Shown: positions 1 to 9,025, counted from the stretch's first letter. The stretch: DNA of 64,000 nt from Candidatus Rifleibacteriota bacterium (GCA_029565415.1 JAKQOH010000032.1:1-64000); one strand, 5' to 3'. The notes: a model not told the origin generated them from the letters alone. Program-made: numbers and translations.

Positions 1-357
1 GACAAGGCCGGCAGCTACGCGCTGACGACCCCCACCGGTGACGACCGCCTGATCGCCTCGCTCGACCTGACCGACACCCTCGATGCGATCGCCAACGGAG
101 CCGCTCTCCAGGCCGAACACCGCACGAACGAAGCCCGGATCGCCGTCAGCGACCGCCTTCTCCAGGCCGGGAAGCGCGCCGCCGAGCTGGTCGCGACCGA
201 CCTGCTCACCGGCTCCGGCGCCGCTCTCGAACGACTCTCCGCCACTCCCGGCGCGAACTTCGTCCTCCCGATGGTCCGTGCCCGCATCCAGTTCGAGCGC
301 AGCCACGGCACCCCGCTCCGCGAGGATCTCGCCGCCAGGCTCGAAACGGCCCGCTGA
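1..357 (+). CDS. C-terminal fragment of an unidentified protein
   Basis: The window opens inside this reading frame, which runs in frame 1 to a TGA at 355-357 and gives 118 residues. The fragment is rich in Ala, Leu, Arg and Asp, looks helical, and has no transmembrane segment or metal motif that I can see. A strong hairpin terminator lies 29 bases after the stop, so it is the last gene of its transcript. I do not recognise the family and the N-terminus is outside the window. Confidence 0.6.
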   Translation, partial: DKAGSYALTTPTGDDRLIASLDLTDTLDAIANGAALQAEHRTNEARIAVSDRLLQAGKRAAELVATDLLTGSGAALERLSATPGANFVLPMVRARIQFERSHGTPLREDLAARLETAR

Positions 358-386
358 TCGCGCAAGCGTTCGTTCCATGCTATAAT

Positions 387-412
387 GGACCACCGGTTCG
401 GTGGTCCTTTTT
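387..412 (+). terminator. Rho-independent terminator
   Basis: A perfect 9-bp stem (387-395 with 399-407) closes a 3-base loop and is followed by five T. It ends the transcript of the fragment at 1-357. A consensus -10 hexamer, TATAAT at 381-386 preceded by TGC (an extended -10), directly abuts the stem. The promoter of the following gene therefore seems packed against the terminator; no good -35 is visible. Confidence 0.85.
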
Positions 413-442
413 CCGTACGCACGACTGATGGGGCACGATACG

Positions 443-1690
443 ATGCAGGGAAACACGACACTCAAAAATCTCGCGATCTTCACGGGGTACAGCCATATCG
501 GTAGCTGCCGCGAGTTCCTTTGGATCGCCGGCGATATGATCGGCAACCAGCAGCTTCCCTCGCGGTTCATCATCCGGGGCCTCACGTGCGAATACGACGT
601 CGAGGCGCTGATGATCCGCAAAGATCTCTATCTGCGCACCGATGCGGGCCAGGAGTATATCGTCAACAATTTCCAGATCACCGACATCTCGGATATCGAG
701 AACATTTCGGGAATCGCCGAAAACATGGCCCTCCTGTTCGAGAAGTTCCCCGACATGAAGACGGTGGTCGACGGCGAGCATGTGGCCGTCACCAAGCAGA
801 CCCAGGTGATGGCCTTCAAGGTCGTCTCGAACGTCGTCAACAGCGTCAGGACCGGCCAGAGCATCGAGGCGGCGCCGTCGAAGGAGGTCGCTTCGCACCT
901 CGTCGGCGAGATTCTGGCCTCGCCCGACGCGATCATCAACCTGATCGACATCAAGTCGTTCGACGACTACACCTTCACCCATAACATCAACGTCGCGACG
1001 ATCGCGATCATGATCGGCCATGCGATGGATATGAAGAAGGACGACCTGCACGAACTGGGCACCGGCGCTCTGCTGCACGATGTCGGGAAGCTGAAAGTAT
1101 CGTTGTCGATATTGAACAAGGACGGCAAGCTGACCGACTCGGAATTCGCCGAGATGAAGCGCCACTCGGTGTATGGCTACGAGATCCTCTGCCGCTCGGT
1201 CGATCTCACCGAGCGCTCCCGCCAGGTCGCGCTGCTGCACCATGAGCGGTTCGGCGGAAGCGGCTACCCGAAAGGGCTGAAGGGGCGTGACATCCCGCTG
1301 TTCGCCCGCATCACCACGATCGCCGACGTGTATGACGCGCTGACGACCGACCGGCCCTACCGCGTTTCGATGACCCCCTACGATGCGATCAAGATCGTGA
1401 TGAGCGGCGTCGACAACCAGTTCGATCCCGAGGTGCTCCAGCATTTCATCCGGCGCCTCTCGCTGTATCCCAACGGCAGCCTCGTCAAGCTCAACGACGG
1501 CTCGATCGGCATGGTGCTGCGCGCGAATCGGCAGGCGGTAATGCGGCCCGTCATCAAGATCCTCCGCGACAAGAACGGGGTCCGTCTGAAGCAGCGGCAG
1601 GAGATCGACCTGATGTCGGAAAAGACCCTCTTCATCGCTGGCCCCGCCACGCTCGCCATGCTGAACGTCACCGCGCCTCTCCAGGCCTGA
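443..1690 (+). CDS. HD-GYP domain cyclic-di-GMP phosphodiesterase
   Basis: A 415-residue cytoplasmic protein. The N-terminal ~150 residues form no domain I recognise. The C-terminal half is a complete HD-GYP domain: a first His near residue 180, HDVGK near 212, HHERFGGSGYP near 266-276, then ADVYDAL and DRPYR. All of the signature metal-ligand motifs are present, so it is expected to hydrolyse c-di-GMP. The longest frame begins at a GTG inside the upstream terminator stem, so the real start is later. ATG 443 has GGGG nine bases upstream; ATG 428 is the alternative. A secreted-protein gene follows after 5 bases. Confidence 0.9.
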   Translation: MQGNTTLKNLAIFTGYSHIGSCREFLWIAGDMIGNQQLPSRFIIRGLTCEYDVEALMIRKDLYLRTDAGQEYIVNNFQITDISDIENISGIAENMALLFEKFPDMKTVVDGEHVAVTKQTQVMAFKVVSNVVNSVRTGQSIEAAPSKEVASHLVGEILASPDAIINLIDIKSFDDYTFTHNINVATIAIMIGHAMDMKKDDLHELGTGALLHDVGKLKVSLSILNKDGKLTDSEFAEMKRHSVYGYEILCRSVDLTERSRQVALLHHERFGGSGYPKGLKGRDIPLFARITTIADVYDALTTDRPYRVSMTPYDAIKIVMSGVDNQFDPEVLQHFIRRLSLYPNGSLVKLNDGSIGMVLRANRQAVMRPVIKILRDKNGVRLKQRQEIDLMSEKTLFIAGPATLAMLNVTAPLQA

Positions 1691-1695
1691 CCGAT

Positions 1696-2301
1696 ATGGA
1701 AGCCCTCCTCCGGCGGATCGTCGTCGTTCTCTGCCTGTGTCTCGCGGCCGTCGCCGTCCAGGCGCAGACCGGCACGGAGACGGCATCCCCGATTCCCGAG
1801 ACGGTGTATCCCGAGTCGCTGAACGCGATCGACGAGTTCCTGTCGGACACTCCCGTCGCATCCCAGACACCGGCCCCGGCATCGTCCGGCTGGCTGCCCC
1901 TGCCGCCGGTTTCCCGTCCCATCGTCGTTGAGCCGCCCGAGACCGGGAAAAAGGTCGTTCCCGAGGGAGAGGGTCTCCTGGACGTCGTCATCACGACGGT
2001 TCGCGAGAAGACGCCCCGCCAGATTTCGATCATGCCTTCACGCATCGAGATCTGGACCGGTGACCGGATGATCGCCTCGCTCGAGAACGGGGAGCCCGGC
2101 GTGGAAAACGGCTTCCATCGCCGCGTCTTCCGCTTTCCGCCGATCAGCCTGCCCGCGGGGTACCATTTTCTGACGATTCGCGGCTTTGCCGAAGGATTCG
2201 TCTCCCGGGAACAGAAATGGAAGGGACGCATCATCCAGGTCGGCATCCACGACGGGAAAACCACCACCCTGCATGAACGGCTCCCGATGTTCGTATGGTA
2301 G
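1696..2301 (+). CDS. Secreted protein of unknown function
   Basis: 201 residues with a clear signal peptide: two Arg, then a hydrophobic stretch ending near AVQAQ. A Pro/Thr/Glu-rich linker precedes a compact C-terminal half with alternating hydrophobic residues, which suggests a beta-sandwich such as a PEGA-like or carboxypeptidase-regulatory-like fold; this is inference. No catalytic motif is seen. It starts 5 bases after the HD-GYP gene and its last 7 bases overlap the ECF sigma factor gene, so it is probably cotranscribed with both. Confidence 0.75.
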   Translation: MEALLRRIVVVLCLCLAAVAVQAQTGTETASPIPETVYPESLNAIDEFLSDTPVASQTPAPASSGWLPLPPVSRPIVVEPPETGKKVVPEGEGLLDVVITTVREKTPRQISIMPSRIEIWTGDRMIASLENGEPGVENGFHRRVFRFPPISLPAGYHFLTIRGFAEGFVSREQKWKGRIIQVGIHDGKTTTLHERLPMFVW

Positions 2302-2951
2302 AACAGAATTCTCCCTCTGCAATTCCTGGAACCCGCATGCCCGTCCCAGGGTCTATGACTTCGGGACCGCATGAACAGGATGACGAACGCGAACTTCTCC
2401 AGCGGGCAACTGCAGGGCACCGGCCTTCGTTCGACCGCCTCGCCGGGCGGTATCACGCAGCCGTCTACCGGGTCGCGTACCGGTTCTTCAACTCCCGCGA
2501 CGATGCCGCGGATGCGGCCCAGGAGGTGTTTCTCAAGGCCTGGCGATCGCTGCAGACCTTTCAGGGACGTTCGAGCTTCAAGACCTGGCTCCTCCGGATC
2601 GCCGGCAACACCTGCATCACGCTTTCCCAGGCAAAGGCACGGCAAAAGAAATCCGTGCTCGAATCGATCGTCGACTGGTTCTCCCGGAAGCCGCCCGACG
2701 ACCCGGCGGATCTGGTCGTCGAACAGGAGTATCAGATGGAACTGCGGCAGGCCGTCGAACGGAATCTCGCGCGCCTGCCCGATGTCTACCGGCTTCCCGT
2801 CATTTTGCGTGACGTTGAAGGCTACACGATGGACCAGATCGCCGAAGTTCTCGAAATCCCCGAAGGGACCGTCAAATCCCGCATCAACAGAGGCCGCAGG
2901 ATGATGCAGGAAGCGCTCGAGCCTCTGCTGCGGCACAGGAGCAGGCCATGA
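2295..2951 (+). CDS. ECF-type RNA polymerase sigma factor (sigma-70 family)
   Basis: 218 residues. Sigma region 2 contains AQEVFLKAW, which binds the core enzyme and the -10 element. Region 4 contains LPDVYRLPVILRDVEGYT and EGTVKSRINRGR, the helix-turn-helix for the -35. Regions 1 and 3 are absent, as in ECF sigma factors. The first ~25 residues are unlike the family, so translation may begin at an internal Met (2337 or 2355). The gene overlaps its downstream neighbour as ATGA, and that neighbour has the zinc motif of an anti-sigma factor. Sigma, anti-sigma and Do protease in a row matches the RpoE/AlgU envelope-stress arrangement. Confidence 0.9.
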   Translation: MVEQNSPSAIPGTRMPVPGSMTSGPHEQDDERELLQRATAGHRPSFDRLAGRYHAAVYRVAYRFFNSRDDAADAAQEVFLKAWRSLQTFQGRSSFKTWLLRIAGNTCITLSQAKARQKKSVLESIVDWFSRKPPDDPADLVVEQEYQMELRQAVERNLARLPDVYRLPVILRDVEGYTMDQIAEVLEIPEGTVKSRINRGRRMMQEALEPLLRHRSRP

Positions 2952-3553
2952 AATGCACCCGTCTCGAAGACTGGTATGAACGCAACGGCGACGATCCCGC
3001 CGCCAACGGCTGGCAGGACGTTCTGACGCACGCCCGGGGCTGCCCGGACTGTGCGTTCGCGATGGAAGGCCGGGCACGGCTTCTCGAGACTCTCCGTGAG
3101 CTCCCCGAGCCGGTTCCGCCGGCCGATCTCTCCGCACGGATCTCCCAGTATCTTGATCTCGAGGCAGGGGAGAGCGACGATCCGGACGCGGCGGCAAACC
3201 TGCTCGACGATCTTCTTGGCCGGTGGCTGCGCCCGCTCCAGGTCGTGTTGTCGGCCGCCTGCGTGCTGACCCTGCTGCACATCGTGAGGCCGGGGATATC
3301 GTCGGAACCCGCCGCCATCCGTCCGGACCGGATGCCCGTAACCCTCCGGGCCGAGGCCCCCGCACCCGTCCCGGCCGTTCCCGATGGTGGCCGGCTCCGG
3401 CTGCCCGAAACCCGTGGCCAGGCCCTTGCACGGCTCGATGACGAGGAGATTGCCGCCTTCCTGCGGCGCCTCGACGCGTATCGGCACACGCATCCCGAGA
3501 TCGACGCCCCCCGCTCCGCCTTCCCCTCGGGGATGCTCGCCGTCGACCGGTGA
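2948..3553 (+). CDS. Putative zinc-finger anti-sigma factor, membrane anchored
   Basis: 201 residues. The N-terminal part has the HxxxCxxC motif (HARGCPDC, residues ~28-35) of the zinc anti-sigma (ZAS) fold, with an upstream Cys at residue 3. One transmembrane helix lies near residues 98-118, followed by a Pro/Ala-rich, probably periplasmic tail. It overlaps the ECF sigma gene by 4 bases, which suggests translational coupling and near-stoichiometric production. By analogy it holds the sigma factor at the membrane until envelope stress triggers release. The call rests on the motif, topology and position. Confidence 0.75.
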   Translation: MKCTRLEDWYERNGDDPAANGWQDVLTHARGCPDCAFAMEGRARLLETLRELPEPVPPADLSARISQYLDLEAGESDDPDAAANLLDDLLGRWLRPLQVVLSAACVLTLLHIVRPGISSEPAAIRPDRMPVTLRAEAPAPVPAVPDGGRLRLPETRGQALARLDDEEIAAFLRRLDAYRHTHPEIDAPRSAFPSGMLAVDR

Positions 3554-3576
3554 CATCCATGCCTGGAGAATATTTC

Positions 3577-4980
3577 ATGTATCGTAGTAACTATATAGCA
3601 ATATGCATATTCGTTGTATCGGCTTTTTTCGCCGCAGGGGAGACTCTCCATGCCGGTCCGGCCCAGGAGCTGTTCGGCACGTCCCTGATCGCCGACATCG
3701 CGGCGAAGGTGAGTCCGGCCGTCGTCGCGATCGAGTCGGTCCAGTATGTTCGCCGGCGCGGCTTCGGATCGGGAGATCCGTTGTTCGATCAGTTTTTCGG
3801 GCATTTGTTCGAGGATGATTTTTCGGGGCTGAACAACGTCATTCCCCAGAAGGGGAGCGGATCGGGCGTCATCATCAGCCCCGACGGGCATCTTCTGACG
3901 AACGAGCACGTGATTGCCGGGGCCGACGAGGTGAACGTGAAGCTCGGAGACGGGCGCAAGGTCAAGGCCCGGATCGTCGGCAAGGACGCCCGCAGCGACC
4001 TTGCCGTCCTGAAGATCGACGGCGAGGCGAATCTGCCCTCGGCTCCGATGGGAAACTCGGATGCCTTGCGGGTGGGGGAGTGGGCGATCGCGATCGGGAA
4101 TCCGTTCGGGCTCGGCACCACCGTGACGGCCGGCGTGATCTCTGCGCTCGGCCGGGAACTGGCGATCGATCGCAACCGCTCCTACCGGAACCTGATCCAG
4201 ACCGACGCATCGATCAACCCGGGCAACTCGGGCGGGGCGCTCGTGAATGCGAAGGGAGAGGTGATCGGTATCAACACGGCGATCCTTCCGTATGGGCAGG
4301 GACTCGGCTTCGCGATTCCCGTCTCGTCGGCGCGGGCCATCGTCGGCGATCTGATGGCGTTCGGCAAGGTGAAGAAGATCTACACGGGCATCACTCTCCA
4401 GGAGATCACCCCGCGACTGGCCTCCCACTTGGGGATTCCGGAAAAGGGAGCCTTGGTGACGGGGGTTGCCGAAGGTTCGAACGCCTTCGGACAGGGGATC
4501 TCGCCGGGTGACGTGATCGTTTCGGCTGATGGCAAGCCTGTCGAGTCGATCGAAAAGCTCGAAGACCTGCTCGGCCGGCACCGTGTCGGCGAGACGATCG
4601 AGCTGGGCATTCACCGGAAGGGCGCCGTGACCCCCGTGAACCTCCCTCTGACCGAAATTCCCAGCAGCCGCCCCGCGGGAACGGCGATGGCGAAGAAGAG
4701 CCGCGTCGGCCTCGGCCTTGCCGACCTGACGGAGGCGACCCGCGAGGAGTTCGGCATCCTCGTTTCATCCGGGGTTGTCGTGACGGCGGTCGCCCCCGGC
4801 AGCATCGCCGGGGAGCTGGGACTCGCCCCCGGGGACGTGATCCGGAGCGTGAACCGCACGCCAACCACGAGCGCCGCGGAGCTGGACGTCTTCTTCCGGA
4901 AGATCCCCGCCGGAAGCAGATTTCTGCTCGGTATCGTTCGCGGAACGTCCGGCAGCCTCCTGCTTGTCGAACTTCCGTGA
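3577..4980 (+). CDS. Do-family periplasmic serine protease (DegP/DegQ/MucD-like)
   Basis: 467 residues: signal peptide (1-~27), trypsin-like domain and two PDZ domains (about 265-345 and 375-460). The triad is intact: His ~111 in TNEHVIAG, Asp ~141 in ARSDLAVLKI and Ser ~218 in NPGNSGGALVN. It acts in the periplasm as a protease/chaperone for misfolded envelope proteins. GGAGAA stands 7 bases before ATG 3577, which is preferred over the upstream GTG 3550 and ATG 3559. The first ~20 codons are strikingly AT-rich with several ATA codons, unlike the rest of the gene. It follows the sigma and anti-sigma genes, as mucD does in the algU cluster. Confidence 0.93.
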   Translation: MYRSNYIAICIFVVSAFFAAGETLHAGPAQELFGTSLIADIAAKVSPAVVAIESVQYVRRRGFGSGDPLFDQFFGHLFEDDFSGLNNVIPQKGSGSGVIISPDGHLLTNEHVIAGADEVNVKLGDGRKVKARIVGKDARSDLAVLKIDGEANLPSAPMGNSDALRVGEWAIAIGNPFGLGTTVTAGVISALGRELAIDRNRSYRNLIQTDASINPGNSGGALVNAKGEVIGINTAILPYGQGLGFAIPVSSARAIVGDLMAFGKVKKIYTGITLQEITPRLASHLGIPEKGALVTGVAEGSNAFGQGISPGDVIVSADGKPVESIEKLEDLLGRHRVGETIELGIHRKGAVTPVNLPLTEIPSSRPAGTAMAKKSRVGLGLADLTEATREEFGILVSSGVVVTAVAPGSIAGELGLAPGDVIRSVNRTPTTSAAELDVFFRKIPAGSRFLLGIVRGTSGSLLLVELP

Positions 4981-5008
4981 AGATTTCCAACAATTTTCAC
5001 TCAACCGA

Positions 5009-5037
5009 TTGACCGTTCTCGCCGACCTTGGTAAGGT
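5009..5037 (+). promoter_or_regulatory. Predicted sigma-70 promoter for the PTS IIA gene
   Basis: TTGACC (5009-5014), a 17-base spacer and TAAGGT (5032-5037), with TGG directly before the -10 as an extended element. It lies in the 146-base gap after the Do protease gene, 89 bases before the IIA start codon. It implies that the IIA gene can be transcribed separately from the sigma-protease operon. Confidence 0.55.
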
Positions 5038-5126
5038 AATCTCTCGGTGTGTTGTCAAAGAGCCTGTGTGATTCGCTCACCTTTCATCGCACCCAGTCAT
5101 AGGTGAAACAACCGGAGGAAACCAGG

Positions 5127-5579
5127 ATGCAATTGGCGGATGTGCTGCACGAGAAGATGGTGTTCCTTGATTTCAAGGCCAACGGGAAGGACGAGGCGAT
5201 CGACGCGTTCGTCAAAGCCATCGCCGGTGCGGGCGCGGTCGATGAGCCCGCGGCGCTCAAGAGCGCCTTGCTCGAGCGCGAGAAGCTCGGAACAACCGGC
5301 GTCGGAGGCGGAATCGCCATCCCCCATGCCCGGTGCGGGGCCATCAAGGATCTGTCGGTTGCGTTCTTCCGATCCGCGGACGGCATCAACTTCGGCGCCA
5401 TCGATGGGAAGCCGGTGAACCTCGTGTTCCTGCTGCTCGCCCCGGTCGCATCCGGCGGCCCCTATCTGAAGCTGCTCGCGAAGATCTCGCGGCTCCTGCG
5501 CGGCGACGAGTTCCGCCAGGCCCTGATGGATGCGTCGGGGGCTCCGGCCGTTCTCGACATCATCCGGGAACATGAATGA
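5127..5579 (+). CDS. PTS EIIA-type (PtsN/fructose-specific IIA) domain protein
   Basis: 150 residues forming a single PTS_EIIA_2 domain. The phosphorylatable His is about residue 67 in GIAIPHARC, preceded by the typical E-R-E-x-L-G-T-T-G segment. A stand-alone domain with no IIB or IIC partner nearby points to a regulatory role like PtsN rather than sugar transport. GGAGGAAACCAGG directly precedes ATG 5127, so this start is preferred over GTG 5103. The end overlaps the next gene by 8 bases. Confidence 0.85.
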   Translation: MQLADVLHEKMVFLDFKANGKDEAIDAFVKAIAGAGAVDEPAALKSALLEREKLGTTGVGGGIAIPHARCGAIKDLSVAFFRSADGINFGAIDGKPVNLVFLLLAPVASGGPYLKLLAKISRLLRGDEFRQALMDASGAPAVLDIIREHE

Positions 5580-6087
5580 TTCGTTGAAAACGCCCCGATC
5601 CGCGATCGCGAGGATCGGGGCGTCGTTCTTGGCGGCTCTTTTCCCCGTTCTCCTGCTCGTCGCTTCGGTCCCCGACGGGGTCGCGGCGGCCGAAAAACGC
5701 GGGAAAGCCGATCGCGGCGAGGTCGAGGAGAAGAAGAAGCCGTCGCGCGACAAAGAGAAGGGCGCCGCGACGAAATCCGACGACGACGAGGATGCCGGCG
5801 AGGACCTGTTCCTGCGCGAAGGGAAGGAAAACCAGAAGTTCCTGCCGGATATCTTCCGCTGTCCCGAGTGCGGGTACGAACAGGACGAGCCGGACTCGTG
5901 CCCCGATCATGACGAATCCGTCCTGGTTCTCGTGCGGAGCAAGGGGCAGAACCCGCTCGAGCCGCCGGATGTTGACGGCAACGAAGATATTGTTGTAGAT
6001 ATTCCCCTGACCGGACTGTCCCTCAAAAAGGCGCCCGTCGCCTCGGGAACGGCTGCTCCGGCACCCGTGAAGGCGGGCACGAAGTAA
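5572..6087 (+). CDS. Secreted or anchored protein with a small Cys/His zinc-ribbon-like motif
   Basis: 171 residues. A hydrophobic N-terminal segment (~13-35) acts as signal peptide or anchor. It is followed by a strongly charged Lys/Glu/Asp stretch (~38-85) and a small Cys/His cluster, RCPECGYEQ...SCPDHD (~98-118), that could bind zinc. The last 40 residues are hydrophobic and Pro-rich. ATG 5572 overlaps the end of the IIA gene, so the two are probably translated together. I do not recognise a family. Confidence 0.7.
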   Translation: MNDSLKTPRSAIARIGASFLAALFPVLLLVASVPDGVAAAEKRGKADRGEVEEKKKPSRDKEKGAATKSDDDEDAGEDLFLREGKENQKFLPDIFRCPECGYEQDEPDSCPDHDESVLVLVRSKGQNPLEPPDVDGNEDIVVDIPLTGLSLKKAPVASGTAAPAPVKAGTK

Positions 6088-6194
6088 GGTTTTTCGAGAG
6101 TCCCCGAACGAACCGGCTGCCGTCCCCCGGCGGTCGTCAGGGCGGAAGGCTCTTTTTTTATGTCGGTCGATATAGAATGCACATGGAGGAAGGA

Positions 6195-8111
6195 ATGTCT
6201 CTGAATCTCACCCAGAAAATCATCAAGGAACACCTGGTGTCCGGCGAAATGAAGGCCCAGAGCCCGATCGAGATCCGGATGGACCAGACGCTGACGCAGG
6301 ATGCGACGGGCACGATGGCCTACCTGCAGTTCGAGGCGCTTGGCGTCCCCCGCGCGAAGACGGAACTTTCGGTCAGCTACGTCGACCACAACACGATGCA
6401 GGAAGATTTCAAGAACCCCGACGACCACGCCTTTCTGCAGACGATCGCCGCCAAGCACGGCCTGGTGTTTTCACGGCCGGGCAACGGCATCTGTCACCAG
6501 GTGCATCTGGAGCGGTTCGGCAAGCCCGGCAAAACCCTGCTCGGCTCGGACAGCCACACCCCGACCGGCGGCGGCATCGGCATGCTGGCGATCGGCGCGG
6601 GCGGCCAGGACGTCGCGATGGCGATGGCGGGCTTCCCCTTCAAGCTGAAGATGCCTGCCGTGGTCAACGTCGTTCTGACCGGCAAGCTGAAGCCCTGGGT
6701 CAGCGCGAAGGATGTCATCCTCGAGATCCTGCGCCGCGAGACCGTGAAGGGCGGTGTCGGCTACGTTTACGAGTATTCCGGAAAGGGCCTCGAAAGCCTG
6801 ACGGTGCCCGAACGCGCGACGATCACGAACATGGGCGCCGAGCTGGGCGCGACCACCTCGGTGTTCCCCAGCGACAAGGTGACCAAAGCGTTCCTCGAGG
6901 CCCAGGGCCGCGCCGACGACTGGCAGGAGCTCGGTCCCGACAAGGACGCGACGTATGACCGCACGATCGAGATCGATCTGGGCAAAGTCGAGCCGCTGGC
7001 CGCCTGCCCGCACATGCCCGACAAGGTCAAGCCGGTGCGCGAACTCGAAGGCATGAAGGTCCATCAGGTCATGATCGGAAGCTGCACCAACTCGAGCTAC
7101 ACCGACATGGTCAAGGCCGCGATGATCCTCAAGGGCAAGACCGTCCATCCCGAGTGCTCGCTCGGCATCGCCCCCGGCTCGCGCCAGGTGCTCCGGATGC
7201 TGGCCGACAAGGGCTACCTCGCCGACCTGATCGCTTCGGGCGCCCGCATTCTCGAAAGCGCCTGCGGCCCCTGCATCGGCCAGGGCTTCGCCCCGCCGAC
7301 CAACGGCGTCTCGCTGCGCACCAACAACCGCAACTTCGAAGGCCGCTCGGGAACCACCTCGGGCCAGGTCTTCCTCGTCAGCCCCGAAGTCGCCGCCGTG
7401 GCCGCGATCGAGGGCCGGTTTACCGATCCGCGCAAATACGAGAAGGCCCCGAAAGTCAGCATGCCGAAAAAGTTCACCATCGACGACTCGATGTTCATCT
7501 TTCCGCCGGATCATGGCGAGAAGATCGAGATCGCGCGCGGACCGAACATCGCCCCGCTGCCGCTGCGCGGCGCCATGGACAAGAACCTCACCGGCTCCGT
7601 GCTGATCAAGGTCGGCGACAACATCACCACCGACCACATCATGCCGGCCGGCAAGTATCTGCCTCTGCGCTCGAACGTGCCCGAATACGCCAAGCACGTG
7701 TTCGAGGGCGTCGACAAGGAGTTCTACAAGCGCGCGATGGAGAAAAAGACCGGCTTCATCGTCGGCGGCGAGAATTATGGCCAGGGCAGTTCCCGCGAGC
7801 ACGCGGCCCTCTGCCCGATGTTCCTCGGCGTCAAGGCCGTCGTGGTCAAGAGTTTCGCCCGCATCCACCTCGCGAACCTCGTCAACTTCGGCATCGTGCC
7901 CCTGACCTTCAAGAATCCCGCCGACTACGACAAGATCCAGCTCGGCGACGAGCTCGAGATGGACGTCCACGGCCTGTCGGGCGAACTGGTGATCCGGAAC
8001 AAGACCCGCGGCTTCGACATCCACGTCACCCACACGCTGACCGAACTGGACCGGAAGATCCTCCTCGCGGGCGGCCAGCTCCCCTTCGTGAAACAACAGT
8101 CGCATCGCTGA
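6195..8111 (+). CDS. Aconitate hydratase, Aquifex-type
   Basis: 638 residues; interconverts citrate and isocitrate in the TCA cycle. The [4Fe-4S] ligands are visible: Cys ~297 in GSCTNSSYTD and Cys ~357 and ~360 in ESACGPCIGQG. The C-terminal swivel domain carries GENYGQGSSREHAAL. The length is far below AcnA or AcnB (~870-900) and fits the compact aconitase/homoaconitase branch. GGAGGAAGGA immediately precedes ATG 6195, which is preferred over ATG 6177. A TATAGA -10-like element lies at about 6171. The gene stands alone and ends at a strong terminator. Confidence 0.95.
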   Translation: MSLNLTQKIIKEHLVSGEMKAQSPIEIRMDQTLTQDATGTMAYLQFEALGVPRAKTELSVSYVDHNTMQEDFKNPDDHAFLQTIAAKHGLVFSRPGNGICHQVHLERFGKPGKTLLGSDSHTPTGGGIGMLAIGAGGQDVAMAMAGFPFKLKMPAVVNVVLTGKLKPWVSAKDVILEILRRETVKGGVGYVYEYSGKGLESLTVPERATITNMGAELGATTSVFPSDKVTKAFLEAQGRADDWQELGPDKDATYDRTIEIDLGKVEPLAACPHMPDKVKPVRELEGMKVHQVMIGSCTNSSYTDMVKAAMILKGKTVHPECSLGIAPGSRQVLRMLADKGYLADLIASGARILESACGPCIGQGFAPPTNGVSLRTNNRNFEGRSGTTSGQVFLVSPEVAAVAAIEGRFTDPRKYEKAPKVSMPKKFTIDDSMFIFPPDHGEKIEIARGPNIAPLPLRGAMDKNLTGSVLIKVGDNITTDHIMPAGKYLPLRSNVPEYAKHVFEGVDKEFYKRAMEKKTGFIVGGENYGQGSSREHAALCPMFLGVKAVVVKSFARIHLANLVNFGIVPLTFKNPADYDKIQLGDELEMDVHGLSGELVIRNKTRGFDIHVTHTLTELDRKILLAGGQLPFVKQQSHR

Positions 8112-8151
8112 TTGGTAAATATATAATCAATCATATTGATCATTGAACGGC

Positions 8152-8186
8152 GGGCCGGCGACGTATCGAGTCGCCGGCCCGTTTGT
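8152..8186 (+). terminator. Terminator after the aconitase gene
   Basis: A perfect 12-bp GC-rich stem (8152-8163 with 8171-8182) has a 7-base loop and is followed by TTTGT. It is 40 bases after the aconitase stop codon; the bases between are AT-rich. Confidence 0.8.
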
Positions 8187-8222
8187 ATATGATACGCCGT
8201 ATATATCGGGGGAGATGATGCC

Positions 8223-9020
8223 ATGCTGGTGAACACAAGTGGATATCCGGACGCTCGCTGCTGGAACATCTGGGAGGATGCCACGAAAACCTGGAGCAGC
8301 GTCACGTTTGGAGCGGGCCTCGACCGGCTGATGGCCGGGGCCTGCACGATGCCGCGCGGCGAGGCCGTTTCCGGAGCTCTGGAACGGGCCGGCGGGGTGG
8401 GGGTACCGTTCGGAGGATCGAAGATCCTCTGCGTCGGCCGGAACTACCGCCCGCATGCCGCGGAGCTGGGGAACAAGGTACCGAAGCAGCCGCTCTGGTT
8501 CCTCAAGCCCCCGAGCTCCCTCGCGGCGGCTGGAGAAAGGATACTGCTGCCCAGGGATGCCGGCCGGATCGATTACGAGGGCGAGGCGGCGCTGGTGGTC
8601 GGGAAACGATGTACCGATGTTCCCGAAACCGAGGCACTTTCCTTCATCGCGGGCATCACCCTGGCCCTCGACGTCACGGCCCGGGAGCTCCAGAAGACGG
8701 ATGGCCAGTGGACCCGTGCAAAGGGGTTCGACACGTTCTGCCCGATCGGGCCGGCGATCCTGCCGTTCGGGACGTGGGCCCTCGATACGGAACTCGTCAC
8801 GACGCTGAACGGGGGAGTGGTGCAGCGCGACCGGACCTCGTCGCTCGTCTTTTCGTATGCCGCCCTGATCGCGCACATATCCCGGTGCATGACGCTCGAG
8901 CCGGGCGATCTGATCCTCACCGGCACGCCGGCCGGGGTTGGACCGCTCGCCGAAGGCGACCGCATCAGCGTCGAGTTTCCCGGCCTGATGCGGCTCGCCC
9001 TGACCGTGGACTGCCGGTGA
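8223..9020 (+). CDS. Fumarylacetoacetate hydrolase (FAH) family protein
   Basis: 265 residues with the catalytic FAH domain from about residue 60 to the end. Typical motifs are visible: KILCVGRNYRPHAAEL, WFLKPPSSL, YEGEAALVVG (metal-binding Glu pair), ALDVTARELQ, KGFDTFCPIGP and LILTGTPAGVGPL. The family hydrolyses or decarboxylates 2-oxo/enol acids using a divalent metal; the substrate cannot be read from the sequence. It is a single gene between a terminator and the next promoter. The first ~60 residues match the short N-terminal extension of the YcgM-like branch. Confidence 0.88.
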   Translation: MLVNTSGYPDARCWNIWEDATKTWSSVTFGAGLDRLMAGACTMPRGEAVSGALERAGGVGVPFGGSKILCVGRNYRPHAAELGNKVPKQPLWFLKPPSSLAAAGERILLPRDAGRIDYEGEAALVVGKRCTDVPETEALSFIAGITLALDVTARELQKTDGQWTRAKGFDTFCPIGPAILPFGTWALDTELVTTLNGGVVQRDRTSSLVFSYAALIAHISRCMTLEPGDLILTGTPAGVGPLAEGDRISVEFPGLMRLALTVDCR

Positions 9021-9025
9021 CCGCA

